Shown here one piece after another: positions 22,119-35,815 of a stretch of DNA of 64,000 nucleotides (within the stretch, counting starts at the first letter, position 1; the number at the start of each line of letters is the position of its first letter). Source of the stretch: Dolomedes plantarius (Eukaryota > Arthropoda > Arachnida > Araneae > Dolomedidae); the NCBI GenBank assembly GCA_907164885.2, contig OU015490.1, positions 229,617,391-229,681,390 of the forward strand. The letters run 5' to 3'. The position numbers and the translations under genes were made by a program. The notes under the pieces were generated by a model. The model searched no databases, was not told where the DNA came from, and saw nothing but the letters and a program-made list of their open reading frames with translations.

Positions 22119-23027
22119 GTCAAGTTATAGGAGGGATGCAATATTTTTTGTAGACTAATTTACATCAATATTATTTTAGAACATTTATGAAACTGAAATT
22201 AGAAAGTAATAGAAAAAAATAAGGGTCAGTAAAAATAATGCGACATGTCTTAGTCCATAAAACGTATTACTTATTTTTTACTACCCCGTCGAAAGAAAAA
22301 TAGCATAGAATTTCTGTCCATTTTATTACCTTGGTTAAATATGATGATGCTTGATACTTTATAAATAATTAGAAATAAATATATAAAATTTTAATGTTAT
22401 ATTTTTAAAAATACTTTTTAGCTAGTTATTTAAACTCGTTAAATTCTCTGTGTAGTTCTGAACGGGTTTTAATATCCTATAAAAATGGTTTTCATTTATT
22501 TTAAATTTTGTAGATTAACTGAAAAAGAAATCAACTTGAATAAACTAGAATATCAGTTCTTTCCGTTCCACTTATTCATTAACTTTTTCCTATTAACTTA
22601 CTCTCACATAGTTTTGAAAGAAATCTTCTGCAGACAAGTCTCCTTTTCTTATCTTGAATACGTGACAATACACATACGATCTATGGTAATAAGTATTTTC
22701 ACTTCATCTATTTGTCATACTATAAGGGTATGCATGCATAATGAGAAATAAATTACCCATTACAGAGCCCCAATGACTTTTTTGCGTGAATACACATTAA
22801 AACTACTTTTTATATGGGGGGGTGATTTCATCTAGGATTTTTCCGTAAAATGTGGGATTAAGCAATATTTTAGGTGCTTGTGGGATTCCTCTCATATAAA
22901 CGTAATTTCAGTTAGGACCATATACAATGAGACAATAATATTGTATGTAGAGATTGATTCCACTTCTGATTTTCTTCAATTCATCTCAGAATTTTATTCA
23001 TGCATACACATGCAGTTCATTTCATTG
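22119..23027. other. No gene seen
   Basis: AT-rich DNA. The 88-codon frame at 22485-22751 has the composition of chance AT-rich translation. Confidence 0.5.
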
Positions 23028-23250
23028 TGATGGCCAAGTGTGCTTGACCAGGTCTCTGTATTAATCCATGCTCCCCCGTCCTTTACGATATTCTATAAAC
23101 CATTTGAACACTGTGCTCTGTGACAGACTCACATGCCTATGTACACCTCTCTTCCAATAATAAATGTCAGTTTCACTAACACATTTTGCCGTAAAAAATA
23201 CAATAACCTGTGGGTCTGTTTGGATGAATCCATGTTCCGATCATACGTAG
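23028..23250 (-). pseudogene. Mariner-type transposase N-terminal fragment
   Basis: On the minus strand the frame DPQVIVFFTAKCVSETDIYY leads into KRGVHRHVSLSQSTVFKWFI then EYRKGRGSM, matching the layout of a mariner N-terminal HTH (..vIkFL..eg.s..eI...m..vyg...ls...V..W...F..GR). After a stop, another frame gives RPGQAHLAIT, the conserved linker after the HTH in mariners. Only ~75 codons remain; no catalytic domain or ends were seen. Confidence 0.55.
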
Positions 23251-26103
23251 TCACCTTGCTTAAACACGTTCAAACAGCACACTGATACTTTCTGTCGGTA
23301 GCAGCTTTGCTTTGCAACAAACAACGTCAGCTACTGGCGCAAATACAAAGTTCTGGTATTTAACGACAACTGCTAAAACAAATGTATCGCTCTCCTTTCG
23401 GTTCCTTATAATAGCACTGGAAAGTAATAAATATTAGATTCAAAAAGAAAAGTTTTAAAAGCCTAAACAGTTTTACCATGCTTCACAATTGATCTTTACG
23501 TACGTACATCTTTGGAACTCTATATCTTAAGCGTAACCACAGTATTAACTACTAAATCTTCCTCAGCTACTTCAGTACTCAATACCCCCCCCCCCCCTGC
23601 TGTCAAAAAACATGCCATCGAGTGTTAATTATTTTCCTTGATTTATTTCATAAAATTTTCAAGTTTTTTATTCTAGTTATAAACAGCAAAAATAAATCGT
23701 AATTTATTTTATTTAAAATTACGCAATCTTGTCTTTGACGAATTTCTATTATAGTGGCAAATTAAAAGCCAGTAGCTTGAGGCTTTATAACCCATTCATT
23801 ATCCTTCACTTGCTATGCAAAATGCGTCATCGGACTCTTTAACGTGTTTACAAACTCGATCTGAACCGAGTTGAAAATATGGTTCGATAGTTGAAGAAAT
23901 TTTTTCCGTTTCCTAATCCCTTCTACTTGTGAATTTATTTTATAGGGTGTTCAAAAATTTACTTACAATAGCTACTTCAGAACACTTATGGTTATATAGT
24001 TGTTAAAATTGTTTAGATGAAAGTAGGGGAATAGCGCTGATGGAGTGTCCCATGTGATATAGTGAATGTAACTGTACTTTTATCTTCACAGCTATTGAAT
24101 CAAAAGTATCCTCTTTTGCCTCAAGCGAAATTTGTGCCAGAAAACTTTAACGACTATGTCGAAAAGCAGGGATATGTATGTTTTATGCTCGCGAACTTCC
24201 AAAGAAACTTAAAATAAATTCTGAGCTCATATGGCAAAACGTTTTAAATCAGTTTTCTTTAAAAAAAAAAAAATTGAGTTTTCCCATTCATGATTTTCGT
24301 TCGATGACATTTTCTATTTACTGTAACTACTGTAAATAATAGCCAACTACTTTTCTGAAACATTGGTACCACGTTGGCTCATGTAAAACAAATCACTGAT
24401 TTATCATGACATCTTGAATCTTAGAAAAGCTATCGCCTAAATTTAAAAAGTAGTGACTTACGACATTTTGCCATCTGAGCACAGAATTAAAAACAAAAGT
24501 TCTTTTCGCATACGCAGTAAATTTAATTTTTTACGTTAAAAATAAATATAGCTTTTTCTTCAATGTATATGGGAAATATATTGTGGCACATAACTTATTC
24601 AAACCCAGGTAAATAAGTAATAATGAATCAGGAAAATATTTGAGCAACTCACATCTAAAAATATAATTTTGATTCAGTTCAGAATCTAAAAATATAGTTT
24701 TAAAAAGTATAAAAATCTGAGTTGGAATAGTCGCAATTATTGCTTAAGAACAGTTATCGCAGAAAATTCCAAAAATAAAATGTTGATAGGAATTTTTTGG
24801 CAACGTTTCTCTTAATTTCAATTCATATAATCTTTAGGTCATATTTCAATATTTAACTCAGTTCAATCTATAATAAAAATATATTAAAATATTATTCATT
24901 GTCGAAAATGTCTGAGAAATATTTAAGAGATTTTACACCAAACATTACAGTATAACATTTAAGTGTACAGAGGCCAGAAATCCTTGAGTGAATGAAATAG
25001 TGTATGATTTCATCTAAACCAAAATTCTGAAATTGGAAAATATTAATACATATCTACATTTCCTCTGAAGGAAACAGTAAACCTGGCTATAAAGAAAAGT
25101 TTTTTTATCAACGCTCAAAATACAATAAGAGAAAAAACATCTGAATAAAAGGATATCTGAAACAGGATTCAGCGAAAAACAGGATTTCTGAGCCGAGAAT
25201 ATCAAAAAAACTTTCGGAAGCAAAGGAGACGTTCTGTTCGTACCTAATCCAATCAAATAAGTTCGTGTTTCAAGTTAAGCTACTTACTCTTTACATTTCT
25301 AATGTCTATATTGCACCCGACGAATAAATCTGGTACTTATTTTGCAAGTAATTTAAAATTTTTCTCTTCCATCTCTTTTTTTAAGGCTAATAGAATACTG
25401 ATCCCTTTTAAATTACTGAATTGCTTGTAAGGTATTTGTCTCAAAAGAAATGCATCTTAAAAGGGCCTTTAATAAAATTTGAGATGATTTGTATACAAAC
25501 ATAGACTGTCTTACCAACATAATTCTATTTCAATTTTAAAATAGAAAACATCTAGAAGAATTCCGAGGGAATTCATTTGTAGTGGATTACTGAATAGTGA
25601 AGGAGAGAGTTTTTGAAGGTTTATATATTTAAAAAATTCATGTTTTTTTATCTGATATTTTCTACCTGTCTTTAGAGCATATACTTTAAAATAATTCAGC
25701 TGCGGCAAAGTAATTTGATACTAATGACCAGAAAAATAATTGCCGTTCCAACAATAATTGTCATTTTAGAATAAAAGAAAAGAACAATGTAATTCTAATT
25801 GAAATTTGATAAATCGGGGACTTTTTAATGTTTTCGTTTGTAAGTTTACGACTTTAAAGAATATGTCTTTTTATTTCTGTTAAATGGTATTTACTGCATT
25901 TTGAAGGAGTCATCACACAGTGAACAATAATCAAACAAAATCTTCAATAAAGGGAAATATTTTGCAGAATATTAAACATAAACACAATGTCAAAAAATTT
26001 TTGTCCGAGAAGGAAAAACAATTAAGCTCTTTGTTTTGATATACAAACGTTTAAAAAATGTTGATAGCTACTGTATCTATTTATAAATATAAATATATAA
26101 ATA
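23251..26103. other. No gene seen
   Basis: AT-rich DNA with a 14-C run at ~23585-23598. Open frames up to 80 codons look random. Confidence 0.55.
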
Positions 26104-26153
<50 letters not shown>

Positions 26154-26174
26154 GAGAGAGAGAGAGATACATAC

Positions 26175-26236
<62 letters not shown>
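26104..26236. repeat. Compound palindromic microsatellite (TC)n(TA)n(AG)n(TA)n
   Basis: A (TC) run at 26104-26120 passes into (TA) at 26120-26149, then (AG) at 26151-26167, and after ATACATACATAA a second (TA) run at 26180-26236. The TC-TA-AG part is self-complementary, so it can fold into a long hairpin. Confidence 0.95.
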
Positions 26237-26238
<2 letters not shown>

Positions 26239-26239
26239 G

Positions 26240-27540
26240 CACACGTAGGTTTTGAAGCTGAGAAGTATCTAATTGCCCATTTGTATTACAAAAAAATTTC
26301 TTTTTCACTAAAATTGAATTAATTTGCGTAATCGATCTGTTTATTTCTGAAACGACTGTTTATAAGTACAATAGAGAGTAGCATTATGTATTAACATATG
26401 TAGCATCGAGTTGTGTTTTATCCTTGAGAATGACATTACTTTGGATTTATATCTATTTTAAAAGTATAATCTATATTTCTACATGTTTGACGTAATCCAC
26501 CGGTCCTGTACCTTATATTTATATCTAATAGATAACGTATTTTTTCTTCTAGTTTTTAAGTAGTTTAAAAAAAAAAATTAAGGTATTTAATTTCTATTTT
26601 AATTTGTTTTACTTTCTCTTTATTAAGGTTGAAAAATAACATACAAGACAAAACGTAAAAAGTGTCTTTTAATATTAGAATTTAATAAAGACTACGAAAA
26701 AGTTTTCGGTACAATATCGCTTTTTTTGGAAAAATTAAATTTTAAAAGACAGAAGTTTCCGTTGTAGAGGAAAATGACTATTTTCTGGTAAAGAAATTGG
26801 AAAAGGTACCTAAAAAAAGAAAAAAAAGTACTGCACTCTTTTGAAGATAGAATACAAATGAGAACTAACTTAAATGCATTTCTTTAGGCAAGATTTCGAA
26901 ATTCCAAGGAACATTTCAAAAGCAATGTAAATGTTTAATTTCTCTTTAATCCTTAGAAGTAATAAATTAAGTTTTATTTTTTAACTTTAAGGTTACTATT
27001 ATTGATTTTGTTGCAGAGAGGAAAAAATATCTATTTGCATGTATCTTAAAAAAATTTAGATATTTATTTTCCGTATACACATTAAATTATAATCAATATT
27101 TTAATAAATCCATGAGGTATAAACCAATAGAAACGTGGAAAGTATATGGCTGTTGGTGAGAAATGAGTTTGATAAAACAAAACTTTTTGCAATCTTTAAA
27201 CGTTTCTTCATATAGATTCCGTGATGTATAAATTTAATTTTTTTATACAGTTTATGAATTTTATCTTGTGTTGAAAAGAAAAAGCAAACCAAAACTTATT
27301 TCTTTTAATTTTCTACGACCATAATTTCTGTTTAAAAATTCAATATTGAGCATTTTAAATATATTTTTTATTTGAATCAACGAAGCTCGGTTTTGATGAG
27401 GAAAGTAAAAATAAATCTATAATCATTGATAGGTAAATTACATTAGAATATTAATCAGCGCTCTTAGAGTCTGTTCTACAATGAAACAATAAATACTCTG
27501 CAGTGACGGTATTTTGATGAAGAAATATTGAGGGTTAACA
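26240..27540. other. No gene seen
   Basis: AT-rich DNA. Nothing recognisable on either strand. Confidence 0.55.
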
Positions 27541-27893
27541 TGCTGTTGTTGTTGCTTTTGCTCCTTGACCGACAGCAACATCAGATCAAGTCCATAAAGG
27601 TTATTGGTCTTAATTGGCCGGTTCTGAATTAGCACCACAAGGGTTGGAGTCTGACTTGGCTAAAGGATCGGTCCCGTAAAGTTCAACCGAGTCAAGTGAC
27701 AAGACCGGTACAATTGACCCCTCACCTCCAGAGATAAATTTTGAGAACTTGTAGAACACTGCAGCCGCAACAGATTTTTCTTCCACCAGCTGCTATTAGC
27801 GTACACGGCGGTGAAATTTGTCAGTGATGGTTATCGAACCACAGTTCAGATCACTGGCTGGCGACCCTTTCCAACTTGGCCACCACGCCGATA
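27541..27893 (-). mobile_element. tRNA-derived SINE, family A, copy 1
   Basis: Read on the minus strand it starts GGCGTGGTGGCCAAGTTGGA (A-box-like), has GTGGTTCGATAACCATCA (B box), then TCTGGAGGTGAGGGGTCAA, CACTTGACTCGGTTGAAC and CTTGATCTGATGTTGCTGTC, ending in a CAACAACAAC tail. The same order of blocks occurs at 33604-33964 and 56109-56413. The ~350-bp length with a tRNA-like head and simple tail is diagnostic of a SINE. Confidence 0.85.
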
Positions 27894-27928
27894 GAGTTAA
27901 ATATGTTGTTACTGTCTTTGTTCTCAAT

Positions 27929-28092
27929 GCCTTAATGTCCGACTTGACTGGGTGCCACCGCAATTTTTATTGAACACACCAGGTGTTGCATCTGGTGGGA
28001 TCGTACCTTCCCCCCACCCACTGACCTCATAGAAGGACTTTCCGGAAAATGACTAACGGACTTAAAGTGTCCCTATCCAGCTTAGACAAGAA
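27929..28092 (-). mobile_element. tRNA-derived SINE, family B, partial copy
   Basis: On the minus strand it reads GGATAGGGACACTTTAAGTC, TTTTCCGGAAAGTCCTTCTA, TGAGGTCAGTGGGTGGGG and AGGTACGATCCCACCAG. This corresponds to the body of the full copy at 57291-57580 (GATATGGACACGTGAAATCC...). The tRNA-like head and the (CAA)n tail are missing. It directly neighbours a family A SINE. Confidence 0.75.
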
Positions 28093-28251
28093 GTCGTAAA
28101 ATATAGTTGTGAGAACGAAAGATTTGTGAAATCAAAGTTAGTTGACTAAAGCATACTTTATAATCCTCAATTAAAGGAAATGTGTTAGAAAATCATAATA
28201 AGATTATATTCTATGCGTTATACTTTATTATCTATGGTTCTTTTTTAATTC

Positions 28252-29925
28252 TAAGTAATAAAATCCATATTAATTGTTTCTGAACTGATATTGAAATTGA
28301 AATTTTGTTACTTAAATTTCGTAACGTTTAATTTGTATGATGTAGTATAAATTAAGAGATTCTCAAACGTTGAAAATTCTTATTGTTTTTCAATTGTGGC
28401 TGCTGTTAACCCTGTATATTGTTTTTTTAATGATGTGCATAATTGCGAATTCCTTTCAAGGCCTATGGATGCTACAGCTAAAAAAATATGAATGAGTTTT
28501 AAAGTTAAAGTATGCACTGAGACCACTTAAAATCCATGTTAATTGTTTCCACTGCTATTTTAAAATTAAATTATTTCCCCTAAATTTCGAGAAGATTAAT
28601 GTCTAATAGAAGAGGTAGTATCATTTGCAAAATTCTTAAATGTGTAAAACTTTTAATAGTGTTTTAATTGTAGCTATTTTTAATCCTTTTTATTATTTGC
28701 ATAGTTACGAAATACATACTCTAAAATATTCTAAATGCTACAGCTAAAATATTAAGAGTGCATTTTAATGTTCAAAAAGTAAAATTAAACTAGTTGGTAC
28801 CCGTTAAAAAATTATGCCTAGATAGTAAATAAATGTACTAATACACAAATTATACTCAACACATCATTGCCAAAAGTCGAAAATCATAATAATACGCAGA
28901 AACAAATTAATGTGTTTAAGCGGCATCGTGCTTAGTGAGTATCTAAAGCCAGATTTAAAAATGTCGCTGAGCATGAACAGAAAGTAATTTTTTTAATTGT
29001 AAATTATCGCTAATTAAACAGCGCGAAATTAAAAAAAAAATTTCCATCAAGTTTAATCTTATATTTTGCAAACATAATTATCATAAAAATAAAAATGTCA
29101 GAGAGAGATCTAGAGAGACTCCTTGAAATAAACGTGTTTATCATTAGAACATGTCACCAAGCATGCGCAGAAACAGTGAGTTTCTAAAGGCAGATTTAAA
29201 CATGCCACTGAACATGCGCAGAAATAAATTTTTTATTGTAAATTACCGCTAATTAATAGAAATTGCGGTTACAAAAATCAAATTTGACAAATCTACAGAT
29301 TACAATCTTTCGTTTAAGACCAAAATGATGTAAATTGATGCAGTAGTTTTCTCTCACGGACAGCCCAAAAAGTCGACTTAGCAACTTAAATATATAGATA
29401 GTTTGTTCTAACGACACTACCGCGGGTTATTAACGTAGGATTACTTATCGTTGCTTACCTCTTTTGTATGTGTATATATATCTATACATTTATACATATG
29501 TATATACATACATATATGCATATCAAATTTTGATGCATCTTGTTACTTTTCTGTTTAACTTCCAAGCGATAGACTGGGTTTGGCGCACTGCCAAAATTGT
29601 AACTAGCGAGGACGGATGGAAGGACAGTTTTAGCGTCTGAAAATTTCCTTTCCGTATGACAATTATGTACGAACGTAATCCTACGTTAAAATGCACAGAA
29701 ACGAAATAAAATCCGTGTTAATTGTTTCCGAACTGTTATTTTACAGTTAAACTGTTTTACCTTAATTTCGTAAAGTTTAATTTCTAGGATGTATAGTTAA
29801 TTGCTAAATTCCCAAATGTGTAACATTCTCATTTGTGTATCAAATGTGCCTATGATTAACTGTTTTTATGATTTGCATAATTGCAAAAAATGTAGCATTC
29901 ACAATTTTAGGAAAAAGTCATGGAT
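28252..29925. repeat. Dispersed 260-bp repeat, three copies, with an insertion
   Basis: Similar blocks start at 28252, 28523 and 29703, each opening AAATCC(A/G)T(A/G)TTAATTGTTT, then a CTGTTATT-type string, TTTCGTAA.GTTTAATT, (G/A)ATGTGTAA(A/C)A.T and TTTGCATA(A/G)TT.CGAA-like text. The first two are nearly tandem; the third is separated by ~900 bp containing a shorter duplicated motif (GCCAGATTTAAA...GCTAATTAA, at ~28945 and ~29190) and a small dispersed element (29399-29692). Confidence 0.75.
29399..29692. mobile_element. Dispersed small element (AACGTAGGATTAC family), copy 2
   Basis: This is the most compact copy. It carries AACGTAGGATTAC at 29432-29444 and GTAATCCTACGTT at 29675-29687, a perfect 13-bp inverted pair. 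Between them are TATCGTTGCTTACCTCTTTT, a short TA/TATG-rich stretch where copy 1 has its (TA)n tract, and GGGTTTGGCGCACTGCCAAA, which forms a small hairpin. Confidence 0.8.
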
Positions 29926-29929
29926 GCTT

Positions 29930-30713
29930 ATGATAACAAATGAAGATCTCATTATTATCTTTCTAATAAAAAACATTTACTTAATTAAATAATTTTTACA
30001 AGAATAGTTGCAGGAATTTAACCTCTTTCAATTGAAAGCTGACGCTTTCCCACTTTTTTTTATCATCTGCGTGAGTTGAGATAAAATTTTTAAACACGCT
30101 TGAAGTCATCAAATTTTACTGCAAACTTGAAATAGTACACTTTAAGATCACTTTAAACAGAAAGGGAGGGAGAATGCGAGAATATTTTAAACTCATTTCT
30201 TTAAGAGACTTTACTTAATACAACTCAATGAATATTTTAGGAATATATTTACGAAATTCATCGGTACGAAATGTCTGCTCTCTAGTTAAAACCATGAATT
30301 TTAGATGCAAATGAATTTCATCTGCAGAGATTACATACATTAAAATACAAAGAAATTTGACTACAGAATTTTCGAAAATGAAAGTTTAACTTTGTTTAGT
30401 GAACAACATTTCTCAAGAATGAATTTTTTATAATACAAAACGTATGAAGAAACGCAGTATTTTTATAATTTATCCTTTAAAGAAGCATGGAAAGCACGCA
30501 TTTTGCTCTAGTTTTTCTTTTTCGTTGCATGAAAAGAAATATCTACAGATTTATATCTATGTCTTCAAATACTATCTACTAACCGTGTTCTTTAACAGTT
30601 TTCATTAATATCTTTATTACCATTGATTGAGTTTTACAACGGATATAATGATTATGTTTTGCAAACGGTAGACGAAGATACAAAGGTGATTCATTCTTCT
30701 GTGTTTATTTCCT
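29930..30713. other. No gene seen
   Basis: AT-rich DNA without recognisable coding or repeat structure. Confidence 0.5.
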
Positions 30714-32638
<1,925 letters not shown>

Positions 32639-32639
32639 T

Positions 32640-33603
32640 ATATATATATATAAATATATATGTGTGTTTGTGCGTGGATGTTGTTGGGTGTGTATTTGAG
32701 TAAATAGATTCATGAATTCATTAACAAATGACCAGATAAAGATCATTTATAAGATATACGCTTTCAGTAATTTTCTAGATAATGGCATTCATTATTGAAA
32801 TACGACTATCGCTAATTTATTTTTCGAATTTTTTTTGGTTTAGTTTGTGCCTAATTACTGTCCAAAAGTAAACAGACTTTTAAAAGCAGATTTACCTCAA
32901 ATTGTAAGTTACTTTACTATCATATTTTAACTGTTAAGTAGAGTTCTAAATAAATAATCTTTCAGAGTTTTCTTGATGGAATACGATAAATTAATGAAGA
33001 TATATAACTTTTCTGTCAAAGAGCCCACACCCAAGTTTGCTTATAGAAGCTGTAATTGCAAGTGTTAATCCATTATCATTAGTTATCTACTGTAGAGAAA
33101 ATTAGACAATTTTCTTCCTACTTTTACCTTATTTGTTATTTTTCTAAGAATTATGTTGCGTTTAGTTGTATTCGCATGGGAGTTCGCTAATGACAAAGAG
33201 CAAAACACATATTAACTTCTCTTTTGAATCCCAGAATGTTGAAATAATTAAATACATTCAGGAGTAAATTACCTTCGTGGCACTACCCAATTTATGTTTG
33301 CGAAATAGATAAGATAATTAAATTATTTTATCTTTTATCACACGTACATAAATAATTTACGCTTGTCCGCGCACGTATGCACGAATTAAATTTCAAATTT
33401 TAGATGGGGGTGAATTAGTGAATACAGGTGGTTCCCATAAATTTGCAACTAATTTAATATTACACAGTTAATTGATTTTTAAAATTCAGATTTCTTAATA
33501 AATATAAAATAATGTCCTTAAACTTATACATAAAACTTAAGGGAGCTGGTTAATCCATTTTTTACATGTTTTAAAAATCCCTTTATGAATTAACTTTTTA
33601 CCA
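32640..33603. other. No gene seen
   Basis: AT-rich spacer, starting with the remainder of the TA tract. Nothing recognisable. Confidence 0.5.
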
Positions 33604-33964
33604 ATGGACGCGGTGGTCCGGTTGGCAAGAGTACCGGGCCAGTTATCTGAACGTCCCTGGCTAGATGCTCGTCGCTGCAAATCCACCGCTGTGTCCACTA
33701 ATGGCGGCAGGCGCACATAAAAAGGGCGTGGCTTCAATGTCCTCCAATTTCTCAAAATTTACTTCTGGAGGTACGGGGTCAAGTGTGCCGGTCTCGTCAC
33801 TTGACTCGGTTCAAAATTACCGGACCGGACCCTCAGCCAAGTCGAATTCCGACCCTTCTGATACTGAGTTAAAACCGGAGCCGCATCTTCTAGCCCAGTG
33901 ACGTATAATGGCCTTGATCTGATGCTGATGTCTGTCAAGGGGCATAAGCCACGACAACACAACA
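33604..33964 (+). mobile_element. tRNA-derived SINE, family A, copy 2
   Basis: The head is GCGGTGGTCCGGTTGGCAAG (A-box-like), with CCTGGCTAGATGCTCGTCG where the B box should be, so the B box is degraded here. The body follows the family: CTAATGGCGGCAGGCGCAC, TCTGGAGGTACGGGGTCAA, GTCACTTGACTCGGTTC, GCCTTGATCTGATGCTGATG, ending in ACGACAACACAACA. Confidence 0.85.
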
Positions 33965-34339
33965 GTATTTTTACCAAATTACGAAACAATTAGTTTAATT
34001 ATTCTGTTATTTATTTTATAATACAGTTGAACAGTAGATGCAAGTGGCTTAATAGTCTAATTTAAAATGCCTAATTTACAGAGAAATTTCAGAAATCCGC
34101 AAAACTGAATATATTTCAGTTCAAAGAATTATGGTTCATAGAGTCGGTAAATTTCCCTCCCACACACACACAGACACAGGGAAAAGAGATAACAACAAAC
34201 CTGAGTGAAAAATATATTTTTATCATTATTTAGTGTGTGTGTGTGTGTGTTGACAAACTTATGATACACTGAGAATATAAGTTTAAAAGCTGGGCAATAA
34301 CGTTGAGATAAAAAAACAAACCCACAAATAGTTCGGAAG
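33965..34339. other. No gene seen; short CA/GT runs
   Basis: Contains a CACACACACA run (~34163) and a (GT)n run (34231-34250). Nothing else recognisable. Confidence 0.5.
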
Positions 34340-34722
34340 ACCCTCAGGTGTTCCGTTTTACAGGTTGTTGCCGCTAGAAGCGGTCACAAGCCCTGGTATG
34401 TCCATGTCCATGATAATCCCGAGTGGTCTAGAGGTAAATCTGTGGCAATGCTACGGCTTTTTTACTGGCCATGATTGCCTCCGCAAGCACCTCCATAGAA
34501 TTAAATTGGCTCCCGACCCTCTTTGTCTCCTATGTGATAAACAAAAATAAATGGACATGCTTCACCTTGCTTCTTGTCCTGCTGTGCCTCACGTTTATTT
34601 TCGGGGGCGCTATTGGACTGCCTGACATAAGTTGATGTATTAACTGATGTCATTTTTCTATATTCTATTTTTGTCTTTTTGATATCTGTTGTCCTGTAAT
34701 TTTTGCCATTGAAAAAAAATAG
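34340..34722 (+). mobile_element. LINE C-terminal fragment (plus strand) with poly-A
   Basis: The text around 34395-34640 reads GKSVAMLR, then FTGHDCLRKHLHRIKLAPD, CLLCDKQK, a stop, and MDMLHLASCPAVP...RYWTA, ending TAA ~34642. The GHDCL..HLHRI...C..C...H..C pattern is the C-terminal domain of an RNase H-bearing LINE group. A 3' non-coding stretch and an A-run at 34712-34719 mark its 3' end. It is 5' truncated, with no reverse transcriptase part. Confidence 0.8.
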
Positions 34723-34729
34723 TTCAAAT

Positions 34730-35815
34730 CTTTTTTTTTTTAATCCTGCTCCGGTCTTCGGCATTTCTGCCATCAGTCGACGAGCAGCCCAATATAGAGA
34801 TGAAGTTGCAGAAAAGCGACAGATATAATTAACCTCCACAGAGTTTTCTGTAATAAACTTAAAAACAATGGGACAGTTCTTGAGGTGGTCACCATCCATA
34901 TCACCCTGGTGGCACAGAGGGCAACAAGCTGAATTGCTGATGCCTATCCCATGCAGACGTTTTTGTAGATAATCATGTCCAGTTGTCATGTTAAGGGGAT
35001 GGTGGACCTTTCAAAACGATTTTTGAAATTTTTACCACAGAGATATGAAATTTTGTATATATATTCATTAAAGTATAACAATATTAAACACCTTATAAAA
35101 TTTTATAAGTATTTTTTTAAAAATATGTTAAAAATATGTAAATTTAATTAAAAAATTTAAATTAAATCACCCTTCTTTAAAATGCTACTTGAGACTCAAT
35201 TTTAAACTTTTCCCCTTAATTTTGCATTTATATTGCTTATAAATACTTTCTGAACAAAGTTATGTATTTTTTTGTACTTTCGTTGAATAGTTAATTTTTA
35301 GAAAATATTTTTATGCTTGTACTCTGAATTTTCGCGAAATTTTTGTACTTTTCTACACTAAAGTTAAACTTTTATAACCTAAATGACCTCGAATCCTAAA
35401 ATGGATACATAACTTTATTTTGATGTATTACAGGAATCTTTATTATAAATTTCATAAAATTTCGTCAAAAATTATGACGCGAGGAGCATTTTAAAGACTT
35501 GCAAATCTGGAAATTTCTCATTTTGAGAAAAAGTCATTTAAAAGATAATTTTTTATCTACCTTTAATACTTACTACTCTAAAGCCACCAATTTTTCATTT
35601 TTCTTTTCACTACACGTTTTAAATGCATTTCATTCCAATATTTACATGTTTTTAAATATTAATACACCCCCAAAAGAAATTCCAATTTTTGCTCGATTTT
35701 TGGTAATTTGAAAGTCCACCATCCCCTTAAAGCAAACAACTCAAACAGACCGAGGCAAGGAACCAGGAATTTTATTACTCTTGTTGAGCAAGATTTTCCA
35801 TCTCTTATCTACAGC
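34730..35815 (-). mobile_element. LINE C-terminal fragment (minus strand), tail-to-tail with the previous one
   Basis: Read on the minus strand from ~35815 it gives DKRWKILLNKSNKIPG and LPRSV, then after the TTAA MITE MTTGHDYLQKRLHGIGI, CCPLCHQGDMDGDHLKNCP and YWAARRLMAEMPKTGAG, followed at once by an A-run (T-run on the plus strand, 34731-34741). The CCHC-like knuckle is intact in sequence. An in-frame TGA lies shortly before the MITE. It resembles the neighbour on the other strand but is not identical to it. Confidence 0.82.
34995..35726. mobile_element. TTAA-flanked MITE (732 bp) inserted in a LINE
   Basis: Inverted ends begin GGGGATGGTGGACYTTTCAA and are flanked by TTAA on both sides (34991-34994 and 35727-35730). 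Removing the block and one TTAA rejoins the LINE reading frame (...VVCFN/MTTGHD...). The interior is AT-rich and non-coding. TTAA duplications are characteristic of piggyBac-type transposition, but the ends do not match those of the piggyBac element at 41982-44897, so the mobilising superfamily is not certain. A similar-sized element lies at 54161-54912. Confidence 0.85.

Noticed and set aside
22485..22751. 88-codon frame
   Set aside because: Amino-acid content matches random AT-rich translation; no motif or conservation within the window.
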